DNA from: Geminicoccus sp036263595
GTDB lineage: Bacteria > Pseudomonadota > Alphaproteobacteria > Geminicoccales > Geminicoccaceae
Direction: 5' to 3'
Assembly (NCBI RefSeq): GCF_036263595.1
Contig: NZ_DATAGQ010000132.1
Location: forward strand, 1 to 64,000
DNA length: 64,000 nt
In this document: positions 25,540 to 34,504 of the stretch, piece after piece
Layout of the letters: each line of letters starts with the position of its first letter
Position numbering within the stretch: the first letter of the stretch is position 1
Notes under the pieces: generated by a model
What the model was told of the DNA's origin: nothing
Databases searched by the model: none
The model's input: the letters and a program-made list of their open reading frames with translations, nothing else
Made by a program: the position numbers and the translations under genes

Positions 25540-26184
25540 ATGTTCGAGATCCTGTCCGCTCCCTGGCTGCACCACGCGATCCAAGCCTATGGCCTATGGG
25601 CGCTGTTCGTGGTGGTGGCCCTGGAGAGCATGGGTTTGCCGTTGCCCGGCGAGACCGCACTCATCAGCGCCGCCGTGTACGCCGGCACAACCCACGGGCT
25701 GCCCATCGCCGCAGTCATCGGGATCGCCGCCGCTGGCGCGATCGCCGGGGACAATCTCGGCTTCCTGATCGGCCGCCGGATCGGCCTGCCGATGCTGGAG
25801 CGCTACGGACGCCACGTCGGCTTCGACAAGGGCCGTCTCAAGCTCGGCCAGTATCTGTTCTTGCGCCACGGCGGCAAGATCGTGTTCCTTGGTCGCTTCG
25901 TCGCCTTCCTGCGCGCGTTTGCCGCCGTGCTCGCCGGCACCAACCGGATGCCCTGGCCGCACTTCCTGGTCGCCAACGGCCTGGGCGGCCTCTGCTGGTC
26001 CACCTTGTTTGGGGTTGGCGCCTATCTGTTTGGCCAGGAGATCCACCGGGTCGCAGGCCCGGTCGGCCTCGTCGTGCTGGCCAGTGCCCTGCTCCTCGTC
26101 GTGCTCGCCACCCACCTCCTGCGCCGGCACGAAGCGGAATGGACGGCTCGCGCGATGGCGGCTCTGCCGGATGACGCGCGATGA
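25540..26184 (+). CDS. DedA-family membrane protein
   Basis: A 214-residue polytopic protein of the DedA/SNARE-associated (VTT) family. The conserved ESMGLPLPGE motif (about residues 29-38), the re-entrant glycine-rich GAIAGDNLGFLIGRR and the FxGRFVAFLRAFAA region are present. Relatives in E. coli act in phospholipid or undecaprenyl-phosphate flipping and membrane potential maintenance. Start ATG at 25540. Confidence 0.9.
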   Translation: MFEILSAPWLHHAIQAYGLWALFVVVALESMGLPLPGETALISAAVYAGTTHGLPIAAVIGIAAAGAIAGDNLGFLIGRRIGLPMLERYGRHVGFDKGRLKLGQYLFLRHGGKIVFLGRFVAFLRAFAAVLAGTNRMPWPHFLVANGLGGLCWSTLFGVGAYLFGQEIHRVAGPVGLVVLASALLLVVLATHLLRRHEAEWTARAMAALPDDAR

Positions 26185-26470
26185 TCCAGCAGGCGTGGCT
26201 GCGCCCGCGCAGCTCCGTGCCTTCGCCGCGGAGGCTTCCGTGGCGAGCATTTCCGGCCAGGCTCCAGACGAAGGTCCTGCCATTGACCGGAGCGCGATGA
26301 TCATGAACCCGGTTGTCGCTGACCTCTGCTTGGCAGGAGCGTAGAAGCGCCCAAGAACTGAGGGCAGTTAGCCTTTGAACGAGTTATGTTGATGGGTGTC
26401 TACATTGAGTGCCGCGTGCACCTGAGGTGCTGATGAATTTCACCGGGAACGAGCTCGGCACTGCGGCGAA
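26185..26470. other. Gene-free spacer before the MATE remnant
   Basis: 286 bp. A 57-codon frame (26171-26344, starting MTRDDPAGVAAPAQL) overlaps the end of the DedA gene, but nothing supports it being a gene. The rest has no recognisable coding, promoter or repeat signal. Confidence 0.3.
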
Positions 26471-26893
26471 GGCATCAGCGCAGCGTTTGCGGCAGTCGTG
26501 GCTGCCGCCTACTGTCTGGTCCTGCCCTTCGTCCAGCAGGGCGATCTGCACGCCGCCGAGATCAGCCGGCTCGCGCCCATGTTCTTTGCCGTGACGGCAG
26601 CATCCCTGGTGGTCGATTCCCAGCGCAACATGCTGGCGGCGGTTCTCCGCCCGTTTCATGACACGAGGTTCGCGATGTGGAACGGGTTGATCGCCCTATG
26701 GCTGATCGCGCTGCCTGCAGGCTACCTGTTTGCCTTCATGCTCAACATGGGCCCAGCAGGTCTGCGGTACGGCACGCTCACTCGGGTGGTCGTCGGGCTG
26801 GCGCTGCATGCCGGGCACCATGCCCGCACACGCGAGTTTCGCTTGGCCGCCAACGCCACCATGACCGCGGTGGACGCTCGGCTGCAGGCCTAA
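26471..26893 (+). pseudogene. C-terminal remnant of a MATE-family efflux transporter
   Basis: A frame reading GISAAFAAVVAAAYCLVLPF, then AAVLRPFHDTRFAMWNG, IALWLIALPAGYLF and VVVGLALHAGHHA matches the last three or four helices of MATE/NorM transporters. The first two thirds of the gene are absent and no start with a ribosome site exists. It stops at 26893, overlapping the end of a minus-strand fragment by 4 bp. It is a deletion relic rather than an expressed gene. Confidence 0.65.
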
Positions 26894-27207
26894 CCGCCCA
26901 CCGATCGCCGGATCGTTTCCAGCTGGACGATCTGGAACAGGCGCGGCATCCACTCCTTGAAGCGGCCGGAGAAGATGGCGTGCTCGTCGGCGCCCAGTGC
27001 AGCCTGGGCCGCCGCCGCTCGGTGTGGCTCGCCAGAAAGCGTAGGGGCGTCCACACGACCAAGCCAGTGCCGTAGCAGGCCGACCGGCTGACCCTGATCG
27101 AAGTGTACCGACGGTTCCCGCCTCGCCATCGAGCCCCTCAGCAGTACAGCCACCGGTACGGGTGCCCTGGCAGCAGCGTCGCAGACCGCATCGAGCAGCG
27201 CCTGCAC
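26890..27207 (-). pseudogene. Unrecognised C-terminal gene fragment
   Basis: About 105-114 codons in an open frame (VAVLLRGSMARREPSV, then LLRHWLGRVDAP and SGRFKEWMPRLFQ) after an in-frame stop near 27239. Codon use is like real genes here, but there is no plausible start and I do not recognise a family. It may be the 3' end of a deleted gene, convergent to the MATE remnant. Confidence 0.35.
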
Positions 27208-27448
27208 CTGCTCCCCCAGAGGCCCGAACGTCCTCTACCCGGAGGAAGTGGCAGTTCCGGCAAAGATCGAAGGGAGGAAGCGCCATGGGATGCCCGTTAC
27301 GATGCTATCCGGAGCACCACACTGAACGAGCCGGAGCAGCATGAAACCTTCTGCACCTAGAAGATGCCACAGGTCAGACGTCTCCGATGCCCGTTCAACC
27401 TGCAGATATCCGGACTGACGATCCGAAACTGGACAGTCGTTCGGCCTC

Positions 27449-28822
27449 CTACCGTTCGTAGAGCGCCTGAGCTTTCACGTTTCCGTCATAGTCCGGCTGG
27501 TGCCAGCCGATCATCTTGCCCGGATTCAGGAGACCCTTCGGGTCGGTCTCCCGCTTGAAGGCCAGCTGCACAGGATCGACCCGCTTCATCCCGCCTTCCT
27601 CGAGCGTGAAGACGTGCGGGTTGAAGATGGGGCAGCCCGACCGGTTGAAGTCCTCGATGATCTCGTTCAGCCGCTGCTCGGTCGAGTAGCGCACCAGGGG
27701 CAGGCCGAAGCAGGTGGTCTGCCCGCCGAACCGGACGAACTCCAGATGCATCGGCACTTCGTCGCCGTAGCGGTCCGTCATCTGCTCGACCAGGCGCACA
27801 TGATCCGGTGGTGGGAACAGCACCTGCAGGTAGGTGAGATCGCGCTCGTACTTCAGTGCATGCAGGGTCGTATGGTTCCAGGAGTATTCGAACAGCGGGA
27901 CACCCCGCTCGTCCAGCACATAGGGCCGCTCGATGACGATCCTGCCGCCATGCTCGGCAACCACGTCGCGTAGGGCGTCGATGGCAAATGGCGCCACCAT
28001 GAGCAGCACAACCGATTCGTCGGCCTGGACATCATGCTGGAACAGGTACCGAGCACCTATCGGTGCGGCGATGGCCGTTACCAGCTTCTTCAGGATCCCG
28101 GGCTCCGACGCCACGGCGTCCGCCAAGCGGACGGCACGCATGAAGTCGTCGGCGGCGACCACCAGTTCGAGCCAGGGAATCGCGCTGGCCAGCGGCAGGA
28201 CGAGTTCGGTGATGACCGCATTGGTGCCATAGGCATGATTGACCTTCTGGATCTCGTCGCCGCGCAAGGTGAGGATACGCGGCTCCTCTTCCATGGTGAC
28301 GATGCGGCAGGAAAGGATGTTACCACGGTCACGCAGCAGGCCGTGAGTGATCGAGCCGATTCCGGAGCTGCCGCCGGCTATATAGCCGCCGATCGTCGCC
28401 GACTTGTGCGTGCTCGGGTGGAAGCGCAGTTCTTGGCCCGTCGCATGAGCGGCAAGGTCGATGTCCATCATGCGCGCGCCTGCCTGGACGGACACGGTGC
28501 CGCTCTCGATCGCAAGGACGCGGTTCAGCTTCGACAGGTCGAGAACGATCCCGCCATGCAGCGGCATCGCCTGCCCATAGTTGCCGGTCCCGGCACCTCG
28601 TACGGTCACCGGGACGTCGTGCCGATAGGCTTGGCGAAGAACCCGAACGACCTCGGCCTCGTCGCGCGGGCTCACCACCGCGTCCGCTTGGCAATGATCG
28701 AGCTGTCGCTTGAGGACCGGCGAGTACCAGTAGAAGTCCCGCGAGCGCCGCCGCACCTTCTGCGGCTGCGTCTCGACGTCGAGCCCGGCGATCGCGTCCA
28801 GGAGGCGGTTGATAGCAGTCAC
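27449..28822 (-). CDS. FAD-binding (PCMH-type) oxidase/dehydrogenase
   Basis: A 457-residue GlcD/vanillyl-alcohol-oxidase-type flavoprotein. The PCMH FAD domain shows VTVRGAGTGNYGQAMPLHGG, LDLSKLNRVLAI and the phosphate-binding THKSATIGGYIAGGSSGIGS; the C-terminus ends DPKGLLNPGKMIGW, a family hallmark. It would oxidise a hydroxy-acid or alcohol with FAD. The GTG start at 28822 overlaps the stop of the amidohydrolase gene (GTGA). The open frame continues far upstream inside that gene, but that part is not protein-like. Last gene of the NMT1-transporter operon. Confidence 0.88.
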   Translation of the reverse strand: MTAINRLLDAIAGLDVETQPQKVRRRSRDFYWYSPVLKRQLDHCQADAVVSPRDEAEVVRVLRQAYRHDVPVTVRGAGTGNYGQAMPLHGGIVLDLSKLNRVLAIESGTVSVQAGARMMDIDLAAHATGQELRFHPSTHKSATIGGYIAGGSSGIGSITHGLLRDRGNILSCRIVTMEEEPRILTLRGDEIQKVNHAYGTNAVITELVLPLASAIPWLELVVAADDFMRAVRLADAVASEPGILKKLVTAIAAPIGARYLFQHDVQADESVVLLMVAPFAIDALRDVVAEHGGRIVIERPYVLDERGVPLFEYSWNHTTLHALKYERDLTYLQVLFPPPDHVRLVEQMTDRYGDEVPMHLEFVRFGGQTTCFGLPLVRYSTEQRLNEIIEDFNRSGCPIFNPHVFTLEEGGMKRVDPVQLAFKRETDPKGLLNPGKMIGWHQPDYDGNVKAQALYER

Positions 28823-30042
28823 ACGGGCACTCCGACGATCGGATCGAGCAGTTCGTAAAGCGGAGGCTGGGCTTCGATGAACTGCCCTTGACGCACCACC
28901 TGCCGCCGGACCTGGGGCCGGCTCAGGACTTCGCTGAAGCTGCGCCCTTCCAGGATGATGAAGTCGGCTGGACCACCCGTCACGATCTGGCTGGTCGTGC
29001 CCATCAGTCGCGCCGGCGTCGTGGTGACCGTATCGAGCCAGCCGTCGAACGGATGATCCAGCTGCGCGATGCGGACAGCTTCCCGGAACACTTCCACGGG
29101 GTCGAGGTCGCCGTAGGCATAGAACGGGTCCCGGGTGTTGTCCGAGCCGAACGCCACCGGGATGCCGCGAGCACGGGCTTCGTGCACCAGCGTGACCCCG
29201 CGCAGGCGAGGCGTGCGGCCGGGCGTCCTGTCCTGGAGGTACATGTTGCACATCGGAAGCGAGACGATGGCCAAGCCGGCATCGGCCACCTTGTCGAGCG
29301 TGCGCAGCGCTGTGGCCTCGTCCTGCACCGCGAGGGAGCAGCAATGGCCACAGACGACCGGGCGGTCGAAGCCGGTCGAGCGAACGGCGTCCGCGATCAG
29401 GTCGAGTACTCGTGCGGACGGGTCCATGCTTTCATCGACGTGCAGGTCGACATCCAGCCCATGCCGCCCCGCCAGATCGAACAGACAGGCGAGTTGTCGC
29501 TCAACATCCGGTGTCATCAAGGGAAAGCCGCCCAGGAGCCCGCCATGCTCCGCGACGAGCCGGACCAGATCCATGCCGGCAGTCCCGTCATAAAGCTCGG
29601 TCGGCACCAGACAGACCGCCTGCAGGTCAATGCGGCCCGCCCACTCTTCCGCGACCCTGGTGAAGGCCGGCCAGGTGCTGCGGGGAAGATCGCCCAGCGA
29701 ATCCAGGTGGGTCCGGATGGCCCGTGTCCCATGGGCATAGGCGCATTGCAGGGAGAACGTCATCCGTGCCGTGACATCGGCGGCGGTCCACCGCTCGTGA
29801 TCGGCATGGACGGCCTCCAGTGCACCCGGGAAACTGCCATCCGGGTTCGGGCGGCGCGGCGTGATGTGGCCCTTGTCGAGATGGGTATGGAGGTCGATGG
29901 GACAGGGCCAGACCATCCGCCCCGCCAGGTCGCGGCCAGATCCATCGGGCGAATGAGGCCCGAGCGAGGCGATCCTGCCTCCTTCCACCAGCAGATCATA
30001 GCGGCCGGAGCGGCCGGGCAATGTGAGGTTGACGAGCTTCAT
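28819..30042 (-). CDS. Cytosine-deaminase-like amidohydrolase
   Basis: A 407-residue amidohydrolase of the CodA class. The metal site is formed by H52 and H54 in DLHTHLDKGH, DVDLHVDESMD, VCGHCCSLAV and the Asp in AFGSDNTRDPF. CodA relatives deaminate cytosine, isoguanine, creatinine or related cyclic amidines. Location between an ABC permease (overlap 4 bp) and an FAD oxidase (overlap 4 bp), downstream of an NMT1-type binding protein, suggests a pyrimidine-like or N-heterocyclic imported substrate; this is inference. Confidence 0.88.
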   Translation of the reverse strand: MKLVNLTLPGRSGRYDLLVEGGRIASLGPHSPDGSGRDLAGRMVWPCPIDLHTHLDKGHITPRRPNPDGSFPGALEAVHADHERWTAADVTARMTFSLQCAYAHGTRAIRTHLDSLGDLPRSTWPAFTRVAEEWAGRIDLQAVCLVPTELYDGTAGMDLVRLVAEHGGLLGGFPLMTPDVERQLACLFDLAGRHGLDVDLHVDESMDPSARVLDLIADAVRSTGFDRPVVCGHCCSLAVQDEATALRTLDKVADAGLAIVSLPMCNMYLQDRTPGRTPRLRGVTLVHEARARGIPVAFGSDNTRDPFYAYGDLDPVEVFREAVRIAQLDHPFDGWLDTVTTTPARLMGTTSQIVTGGPADFIILEGRSFSEVLSRPQVRRQVVRQGQFIEAQPPLYELLDPIVGVPV

Positions 30043-30860
30043 CGTTCGCGAGCCAGTGCGCTGTCATGCCAGCGGTGGAGAAGGAGCCAGGAAACGAACG
30101 ACGTCAGGCCAAAGATCGCGACGCCCGTGAAGGCCAGGAGCAGCAGGCAGGCGAACATGCCAGGGATGTTCATCCGATAGCTGTTCTCCAGGACACGGTA
30201 GGCTAGTCCAGTCCCGGTCCCGGCAGTGCCGGCGACGTACTCCGCCACGACTGCCGCGATCAGCGACAGGCCGCCCGACACCTTCAGGCCAGCCAGGAAG
30301 TAGGGCAGCGCGGATGGCAGGCGGAGCTGCGTCAGGGTCTGCCAGCGCGAGGCGCCATAGAGCTGGAACAGATCCACCAGGTTGTGATCGGCGGAATGAA
30401 GGCCGATCGTGGTATTGGACAGGATCGGGAAGAACGCGACGATCCAGGCGCACAGCAGGAGTGCCGCGTAGGTGCTGGGAACGTAGATGATGATCAAGGG
30501 CGCGATCGCCACAACGGGCGTCACCTGCAGCACCACTGCGTAGGGAAGAAAGGCACGCTCGATCCAGGGACTCTGCGCGAACAGGATCGCGAGCGCCCCG
30601 CCGCCCAGCACTGAGAACAGCAGCGCCAGCCCCGTGATCTGGATGGTGACCAGCCAGGAGGGGACCAGGGACGGGAAGTCCGTCCACAGGGAGTCGAACA
30701 CCCGGGACGGCGACGGCATGAGGTAATGCGGGATCTCATAAATCCGCACCGCAGCCTCGCACGAGCCGAGCAGGACGGCAGCCACTGCGAGTGGCAGGAT
30801 GATCTTCAGCAGGCGGCCACTGCCAGGGTCCTCCGGCGCATCGTCGACGTCCGCACGCAT
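30039..30860 (-). CDS. ABC transporter permease (SsuC/ThiX type)
   Basis: A 273-residue BPD_transp_1 permease with about six helices. The EAA-like coupling loop reads FQLYGASRWQTLTQLRLPSALPYF. The family (SsuC, TauC, ThiX) carries sulfonates, taurine or thiamine precursors. The ATG at 30860 overlaps the ATPase stop. An in-frame extension to 30905 starting MSRGVRRPSPRD is possible but would overlap the ATPase gene by 46 bp. Confidence 0.9.
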   Translation of the reverse strand: MRADVDDAPEDPGSGRLLKIILPLAVAAVLLGSCEAAVRIYEIPHYLMPSPSRVFDSLWTDFPSLVPSWLVTIQITGLALLFSVLGGGALAILFAQSPWIERAFLPYAVVLQVTPVVAIAPLIIIYVPSTYAALLLCAWIVAFFPILSNTTIGLHSADHNLVDLFQLYGASRWQTLTQLRLPSALPYFLAGLKVSGGLSLIAAVVAEYVAGTAGTGTGLAYRVLENSYRMNIPGMFACLLLLAFTGVAIFGLTSFVSWLLLHRWHDSALARER

Positions 30861-31651
30861 CACTGCTCCATCGCGCGGCGAAGGGCGGCGGACACCGCGC
30901 GACAATGGCGGTTGTAGCTCTCCGACATCCGGAATGCCTCATCGCGTGGAAAAGGTGCATCGACCGGAAGGTCGGCGACGATGCGGCCGGGCCTTGCCGC
31001 CATCACCAGGATCCGCGAACTGAGGAAGACCGATTCGTAGACGCTGTGCGTCACGAACACGGTGGTGAAACGCCGCTCCGTCCAAAGATGCAGCAGATCG
31101 CCGTTGAGGCGGCTCCGGGTGATCTCGTCCAGGGCCGCGAAGGGCTCGTCCATCAGCAGGATGCGCGGTTGGGTCACCAGGGCGCGCGCGATGCTGACGC
31201 GCATCTTCATGCCGCCAGAGAGCTCGCGCGGATAGCTCGCCGCGAAGCCCTCCAGCCCCACCATCTCCAGCGCTTCTTCGACCCTTGGCATGGAAGCCCG
31301 GTAGCGCAGGCCTTGCAGCTTCAAGGGTAGATGGACGTTCCGGGCCACCGAAGCCCAAGGCATGAGCGTCGGCTCCTGGAACACGAAGCCGATGTCATGT
31401 CGGTCAGGTGGTTCGGACCAAGCGATTCGCCCCGACGATGGCCTGCCGAGGCCGGCGAGCAGCCGAAGGGCCGTACTCTTCCCGCAGCCGGACGGCCCGA
31501 GGAGAGATACGAACTCGCCGGCACCGATGCCGACGTCCAGGCCCACCAGTGCTTTGGTTCCGTTCCTGAAGGTCTTGCCGACCCCCTCGAACCGCACCAG
31601 CGGTGACGACACCTGGCTTGGCCGCTCCAGGAGATCGGACGCCACCGTCAC
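30860..31651 (-). CDS. ABC transporter ATPase (SsuB/ThiZ type)
   Basis: 263 residues: Walker A LLGPSGCGKST, Q loop VFQEPTLMPW, signature LSGGMKMRVSIARAL, Walker B LLMDEPFAALDE and switch His in FVTHSVYES. This is the nitrate/sulfonate/taurine subfamily. It energises uptake together with the overlapping permease (31-kb side) and the NMT1 binding protein (overlap of 4 bp). Confidence 0.92.
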   Translation of the reverse strand: MTVASDLLERPSQVSSPLVRFEGVGKTFRNGTKALVGLDVGIGAGEFVSLLGPSGCGKSTALRLLAGLGRPSSGRIAWSEPPDRHDIGFVFQEPTLMPWASVARNVHLPLKLQGLRYRASMPRVEEALEMVGLEGFAASYPRELSGGMKMRVSIARALVTQPRILLMDEPFAALDEITRSRLNGDLLHLWTERRFTTVFVTHSVYESVFLSSRILVMAARPGRIVADLPVDAPFPRDEAFRMSESYNRHCRAVSAALRRAMEQ

Positions 31652-32652
31652 TTCGACTTGATCTCCATGCCGTACTTCTTGTTCACGAAAGCCAGCGTGT
31701 ACGACTTTGCAAGGTCGAGGTCGGCGGGGAACAAGCCGGCCTGCACGGTCAGGCCGAAGAACGACTTGATGCGCTCGTCGGTCATGGCGCCAATGCCGAG
31801 TTCAAGCGAGTCGCCGGAATCGACGATTCCGTACTCCAGCATCTTGGCCCGAGAGAACGCGATCTGCTCGTCCGTCATGTCGGGGTTATCGCGCTTGATG
31901 AGTTCATTCGCCGGCGACGGATCGCCATACATGTAGGAGTACCAGCCACGGAGGCTTGCATCGACAAAGCGCTGCACCAGCTCGGGATTCTCGTTCACGA
32001 GCTTCCAGGAGGTCTGGATGGTCGTCGAATAGGTCCCGTAGCCGGCATCGGCCAGCAGGTGGACGACTGGCTTGAAGCCACCCTCCTTTTCGACGGCAAA
32101 GGGCTCCGAGGTCAGGTAGCCCTGCTGCACGGCACTCTTGTCGGCAAGGAACGGAGCCAGGCTGTAGGTATAGGGACGGATCTGGTCGTCCGTGTAGCCG
32201 AACTTCACCTTGAGGAACTGCCAGTAGGTCGTGCGGGCATCCGCCGAAATCATCACCGGCTTGCCTTTGATCGCTTCCAGGCTGTCGTTCCCGGCTCCGG
32301 GGTGGGCGATCAGGACCTGGGGATCCTTTTGGAAGATCGCCGCGACCGTCACCATCGGGACGTCGTTCTGGACGAAGTTGAACGCCTCGAACATCGAGCC
32401 GCCCATGTTGAAGTCGATCTTGCCGGCTGCCAGGAGCTGGGCGTGGTTGACCTGCGGACCGCCCGGCCGGATCGTCACCTTGAGTCCGGCTTGCTCGTAG
32501 AGGCCGGTAGCGACCGCCTGGTAGTAGCCGCCATGTTCGGCCTGGGCCTTCCAGTTGGTGCCGAACGTGACCTCGTCCTGGGCGAGTGCGGGCAAGGCTG
32601 CCAGGAGCCCGTAACCCAGGACCAGACCAGCTACCGACCGCCGAGCAATCAT
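31648..32652 (-). CDS. NMT1/THI5-like ABC substrate-binding protein
   Basis: 334 residues with a signal peptide (MIARRSVAGLVLGYGLLAALPALAQ, in pieces: basic RR at 4-5, hydrophobic core 6-22, cleavage after ALA). The mature part begins with WKAQAEHGGYYQAVATGLYE and VTIRPGGPQVNHAQ, hallmarks of the NMT1/THI5 fold that binds pyrimidine precursors, sulfonates or similar. ATG at 32652 has AGGGGAAG upstream. First gene of the transporter set and periplasmic in location. Confidence 0.9.
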   Translation of the reverse strand: MIARRSVAGLVLGYGLLAALPALAQDEVTFGTNWKAQAEHGGYYQAVATGLYEQAGLKVTIRPGGPQVNHAQLLAAGKIDFNMGGSMFEAFNFVQNDVPMVTVAAIFQKDPQVLIAHPGAGNDSLEAIKGKPVMISADARTTYWQFLKVKFGYTDDQIRPYTYSLAPFLADKSAVQQGYLTSEPFAVEKEGGFKPVVHLLADAGYGTYSTTIQTSWKLVNENPELVQRFVDASLRGWYSYMYGDPSPANELIKRDNPDMTDEQIAFSRAKMLEYGIVDSGDSLELGIGAMTDERIKSFFGLTVQAGLFPADLDLAKSYTLAFVNKKYGMEIKSK

Positions 32653-32795
32653 GTCGATCTTCCCCTGAACATCGTCGCCACGGTAATTGCCGAGCGTGTA
32701 GCAAGCGGAATGCCGTTCGATGGCCAAGGTGCTGTAGATCAGGCTCACGGGCAAGCCCGCTCATGTTCGAGGCAGCGACTGTATATTAAGTGTGC

Positions 32796-33401
32796 TCAGC
32801 GCAGCGATTTCAGGCGGTTGAGCCGCTGCTCGACCCGGGCCAGGAAGGCGGCACGGGTGGCCGGGGTGGACTGGTCCATCAGGTAGTGACCCTCCCAGAA
32901 CGTCTCCCTGCGGGGAGCGCACAAGGGTCCGATACCGCGGAGCACGGTGCGGCGACCAGGATCTCCTACCCACTTGGTCCACAACCACGGCGCGCCATAG
33001 GTGGAGATCCCGCCCAGGAGCCGGATGCGTGTCATGCCCGGCCGGATCGGCCCACGGGAGCCAGGCTCCGGGATGATGAAGCTCCGGTGCGGAAGCCAGA
33101 CGCGATCGAGCCAGCCCTTGAGCATGGCGGGCAACCCGTACCACCAGGTGGGATAGACGAAGACGAGGCCGTCGGCGTTCATCAGGCGCTCGAGAAGATC
33201 TTCGACACCTAGCTCGTTATCCCCCTTGTCGTGATAGCGCCGTCGCTCGTGGTGCTCCATGACCGGCTGGAAGCCCTCGGCATACAAGTCCAGCGCATCG
33301 ATCTGGGCACCTCGTGCCGCCAGTACCCGGCAGGTGACGCGGAAGAGCGCCGTGTTGAAGCTTCCCGGATCGGGATGAGCATGCACCACGAGAATGCGCA
33401 C
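32796..33401 (-). CDS. NAD(P)H-dependent flavodoxin-fold oxidoreductase, copy 2
   Basis: About 201 residues starting MRILVVHAHPDPGSF (GTG), the FMN phosphate-binding region of the NQO1/KefF/MdaB family, then FVYPTWWYGLPAMLKGW and GISTYGAPW. I favour the GTG at 33401 because GAGGAGG precedes it; an ATG at 33461 would add 20 residues of poor similarity. It is paralogous to the next gene upstream (both have AEGFxPVM, ERRRYHD). Such enzymes reduce quinones, azo or nitro groups using FMN. Confidence 0.85.
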   Translation of the reverse strand: MRILVVHAHPDPGSFNTALFRVTCRVLAARGAQIDALDLYAEGFQPVMEHHERRRYHDKGDNELGVEDLLERLMNADGLVFVYPTWWYGLPAMLKGWLDRVWLPHRSFIIPEPGSRGPIRPGMTRIRLLGGISTYGAPWLWTKWVGDPGRRTVLRGIGPLCAPRRETFWEGHYLMDQSTPATRAAFLARVEQRLNRLKSLR

Positions 33402-33479
33402 CGGACTGCCTGCCTCCTCTGACCGCTTCGCCAATCGGCTCAGCCGAGCCGTCATCGACAATAAACGCCACCTACCCAG

Positions 33480-34061
33480 TCAGCGCTCGAAGTGCCGCTC
33501 GACCTGCCGGATGAAACGTTCGCGTTGGTCCTGGTCGATCGTATTCATCCGGTAGACCGGCAGGTAGCGCACCCGCGCTCCCCGTCCCGCATACCAGGCC
33601 AGATAACGCGTGATCAGCTTGCGCGGCGGGTCGCCCATCCAGAACGCCTTCAGGCGATCCTGGCCATAGCTGGCGATGCCCGTCACCCGGTTCAGCCGGT
33701 TGAATTTGCTGGTGACGTCGGCCGGCTTGGAAAGATCGAACGCGACGCCAGGCAAAAAGATGCGGTCGAAAAACCCCTTGAGGAGGGCAGGCGGACCGAA
33801 GCACCAGACGGGAAACTGGCAGACCAGCCATTCGGCGAGGTTGATGCGTTCGATCCAGCCCTCGAGACCCTGCTGGTTCCGGGACAGATCATGATAGCGA
33901 CGCCGCTCCTCGGCACGCATCACCGGATCGAAGCCCTCGGCCACCAGATCGCACATGTCCACGACATGACCTGCCCGCTCGGCCGCCGCGACCGCCCGCG
34001 CCCGGATGGAGCCATGGAAGCTCTCCGGGCAGGGATGGGCATACAGCCAGAAGATCCTCAT
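33480..34061 (-). CDS. NAD(P)H-dependent flavodoxin-fold oxidoreductase, copy 1
   Basis: 193 residues beginning MRIFWLYAHPCPESFHG. It shares with its neighbour the motifs AEGFDPVM, ERRRYHD, CQFPVWCFGPPALLKGFFDR and GIASYGQ. The tandem arrangement with spacing of 78 bp points to a duplication followed by divergence; both may form hetero- or homodimers. The ATG at 34061 overlaps the RidA stop. Confidence 0.85.
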   Translation of the reverse strand: MRIFWLYAHPCPESFHGSIRARAVAAAERAGHVVDMCDLVAEGFDPVMRAEERRRYHDLSRNQQGLEGWIERINLAEWLVCQFPVWCFGPPALLKGFFDRIFLPGVAFDLSKPADVTSKFNRLNRVTGIASYGQDRLKAFWMGDPPRKLITRYLAWYAGRGARVRYLPVYRMNTIDQDQRERFIRQVERHFER

Positions 34062-34444
34062 GAAGCGGCGATGGCCTCGATCTCGATCAGCGCATCGGGA
34101 TGCGCCAACGCATTGATGAACAGGAGGGTGGAGGCAGGCGCGGGCGCTTCCACCCAATGGTCCCGCACGCCCATGTAGGCGACGCGATGAGCGGGGTCCA
34201 AGAGATAGGTGGTCAGGCGGACGATATTCGATCGGCGCATGCCCGCTTCGGCGAGCAGCAGATCGATATTGCCGAAGATGAGTTCGGTCTGCGCCAGGAC
34301 GCCGACAGGAACCGTTCCATCCGGCGACACCGCGAGCTGCCCGGACAGGAACAGGAGGCGTTCGGCACCGGTCACGACGATGCCGTGGTGATAGCGGCCA
34401 TAGGGTGGAAACACGCCGCCCTCACCCTTGATCGGCTTGCGCAT
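34058..34444 (-). CDS. RidA/YjgF-family protein
   Basis: 128 residues with the chorismate-mutase-like RidA fold: LLFLSGQLAVSPDG, AQTELIFGNIDLLLAEAG and LIEIEAIAAS. The strand that normally carries the catalytic Arg reads PAPASTLLFINAL, with Ser at the Arg position, so an imine-deaminase role (RidA proper) is doubtful and a Rid4-7-type role is more likely. First gene of a minus-strand run of reductases and transporter; divergent from creatininase with 60 bp between starts. Confidence 0.88.
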   Translation of the reverse strand: MRKPIKGEGGVFPPYGRYHHGIVVTGAERLLFLSGQLAVSPDGTVPVGVLAQTELIFGNIDLLLAEAGMRRSNIVRLTTYLLDPAHRVAYMGVRDHWVEAPAPASTLLFINALAHPDALIEIEAIAAS

Positions 34445-34504
34445 GCCCCGGCTCTCCCGCGATGCTCCTTATCCGTGCCGGAACGCTAGCGGGAGAGACA
34501 GGCG

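Noticed and set aside
28823..29344. N-terminal extension of the FAD oxidase frame
   Set aside because: This part overlaps the amidohydrolase gene and is not protein-like; the GTG at 28822 overlapping the amidohydrolase stop gives the family N-terminus.
28888..30180. 430-codon plus-strand open frame opposite the amidohydrolase gene
   Set aside because: It is antisense to a gene with clear catalytic motifs and shows a low-complexity, His/Arg-rich composition typical of high-GC shadow frames.
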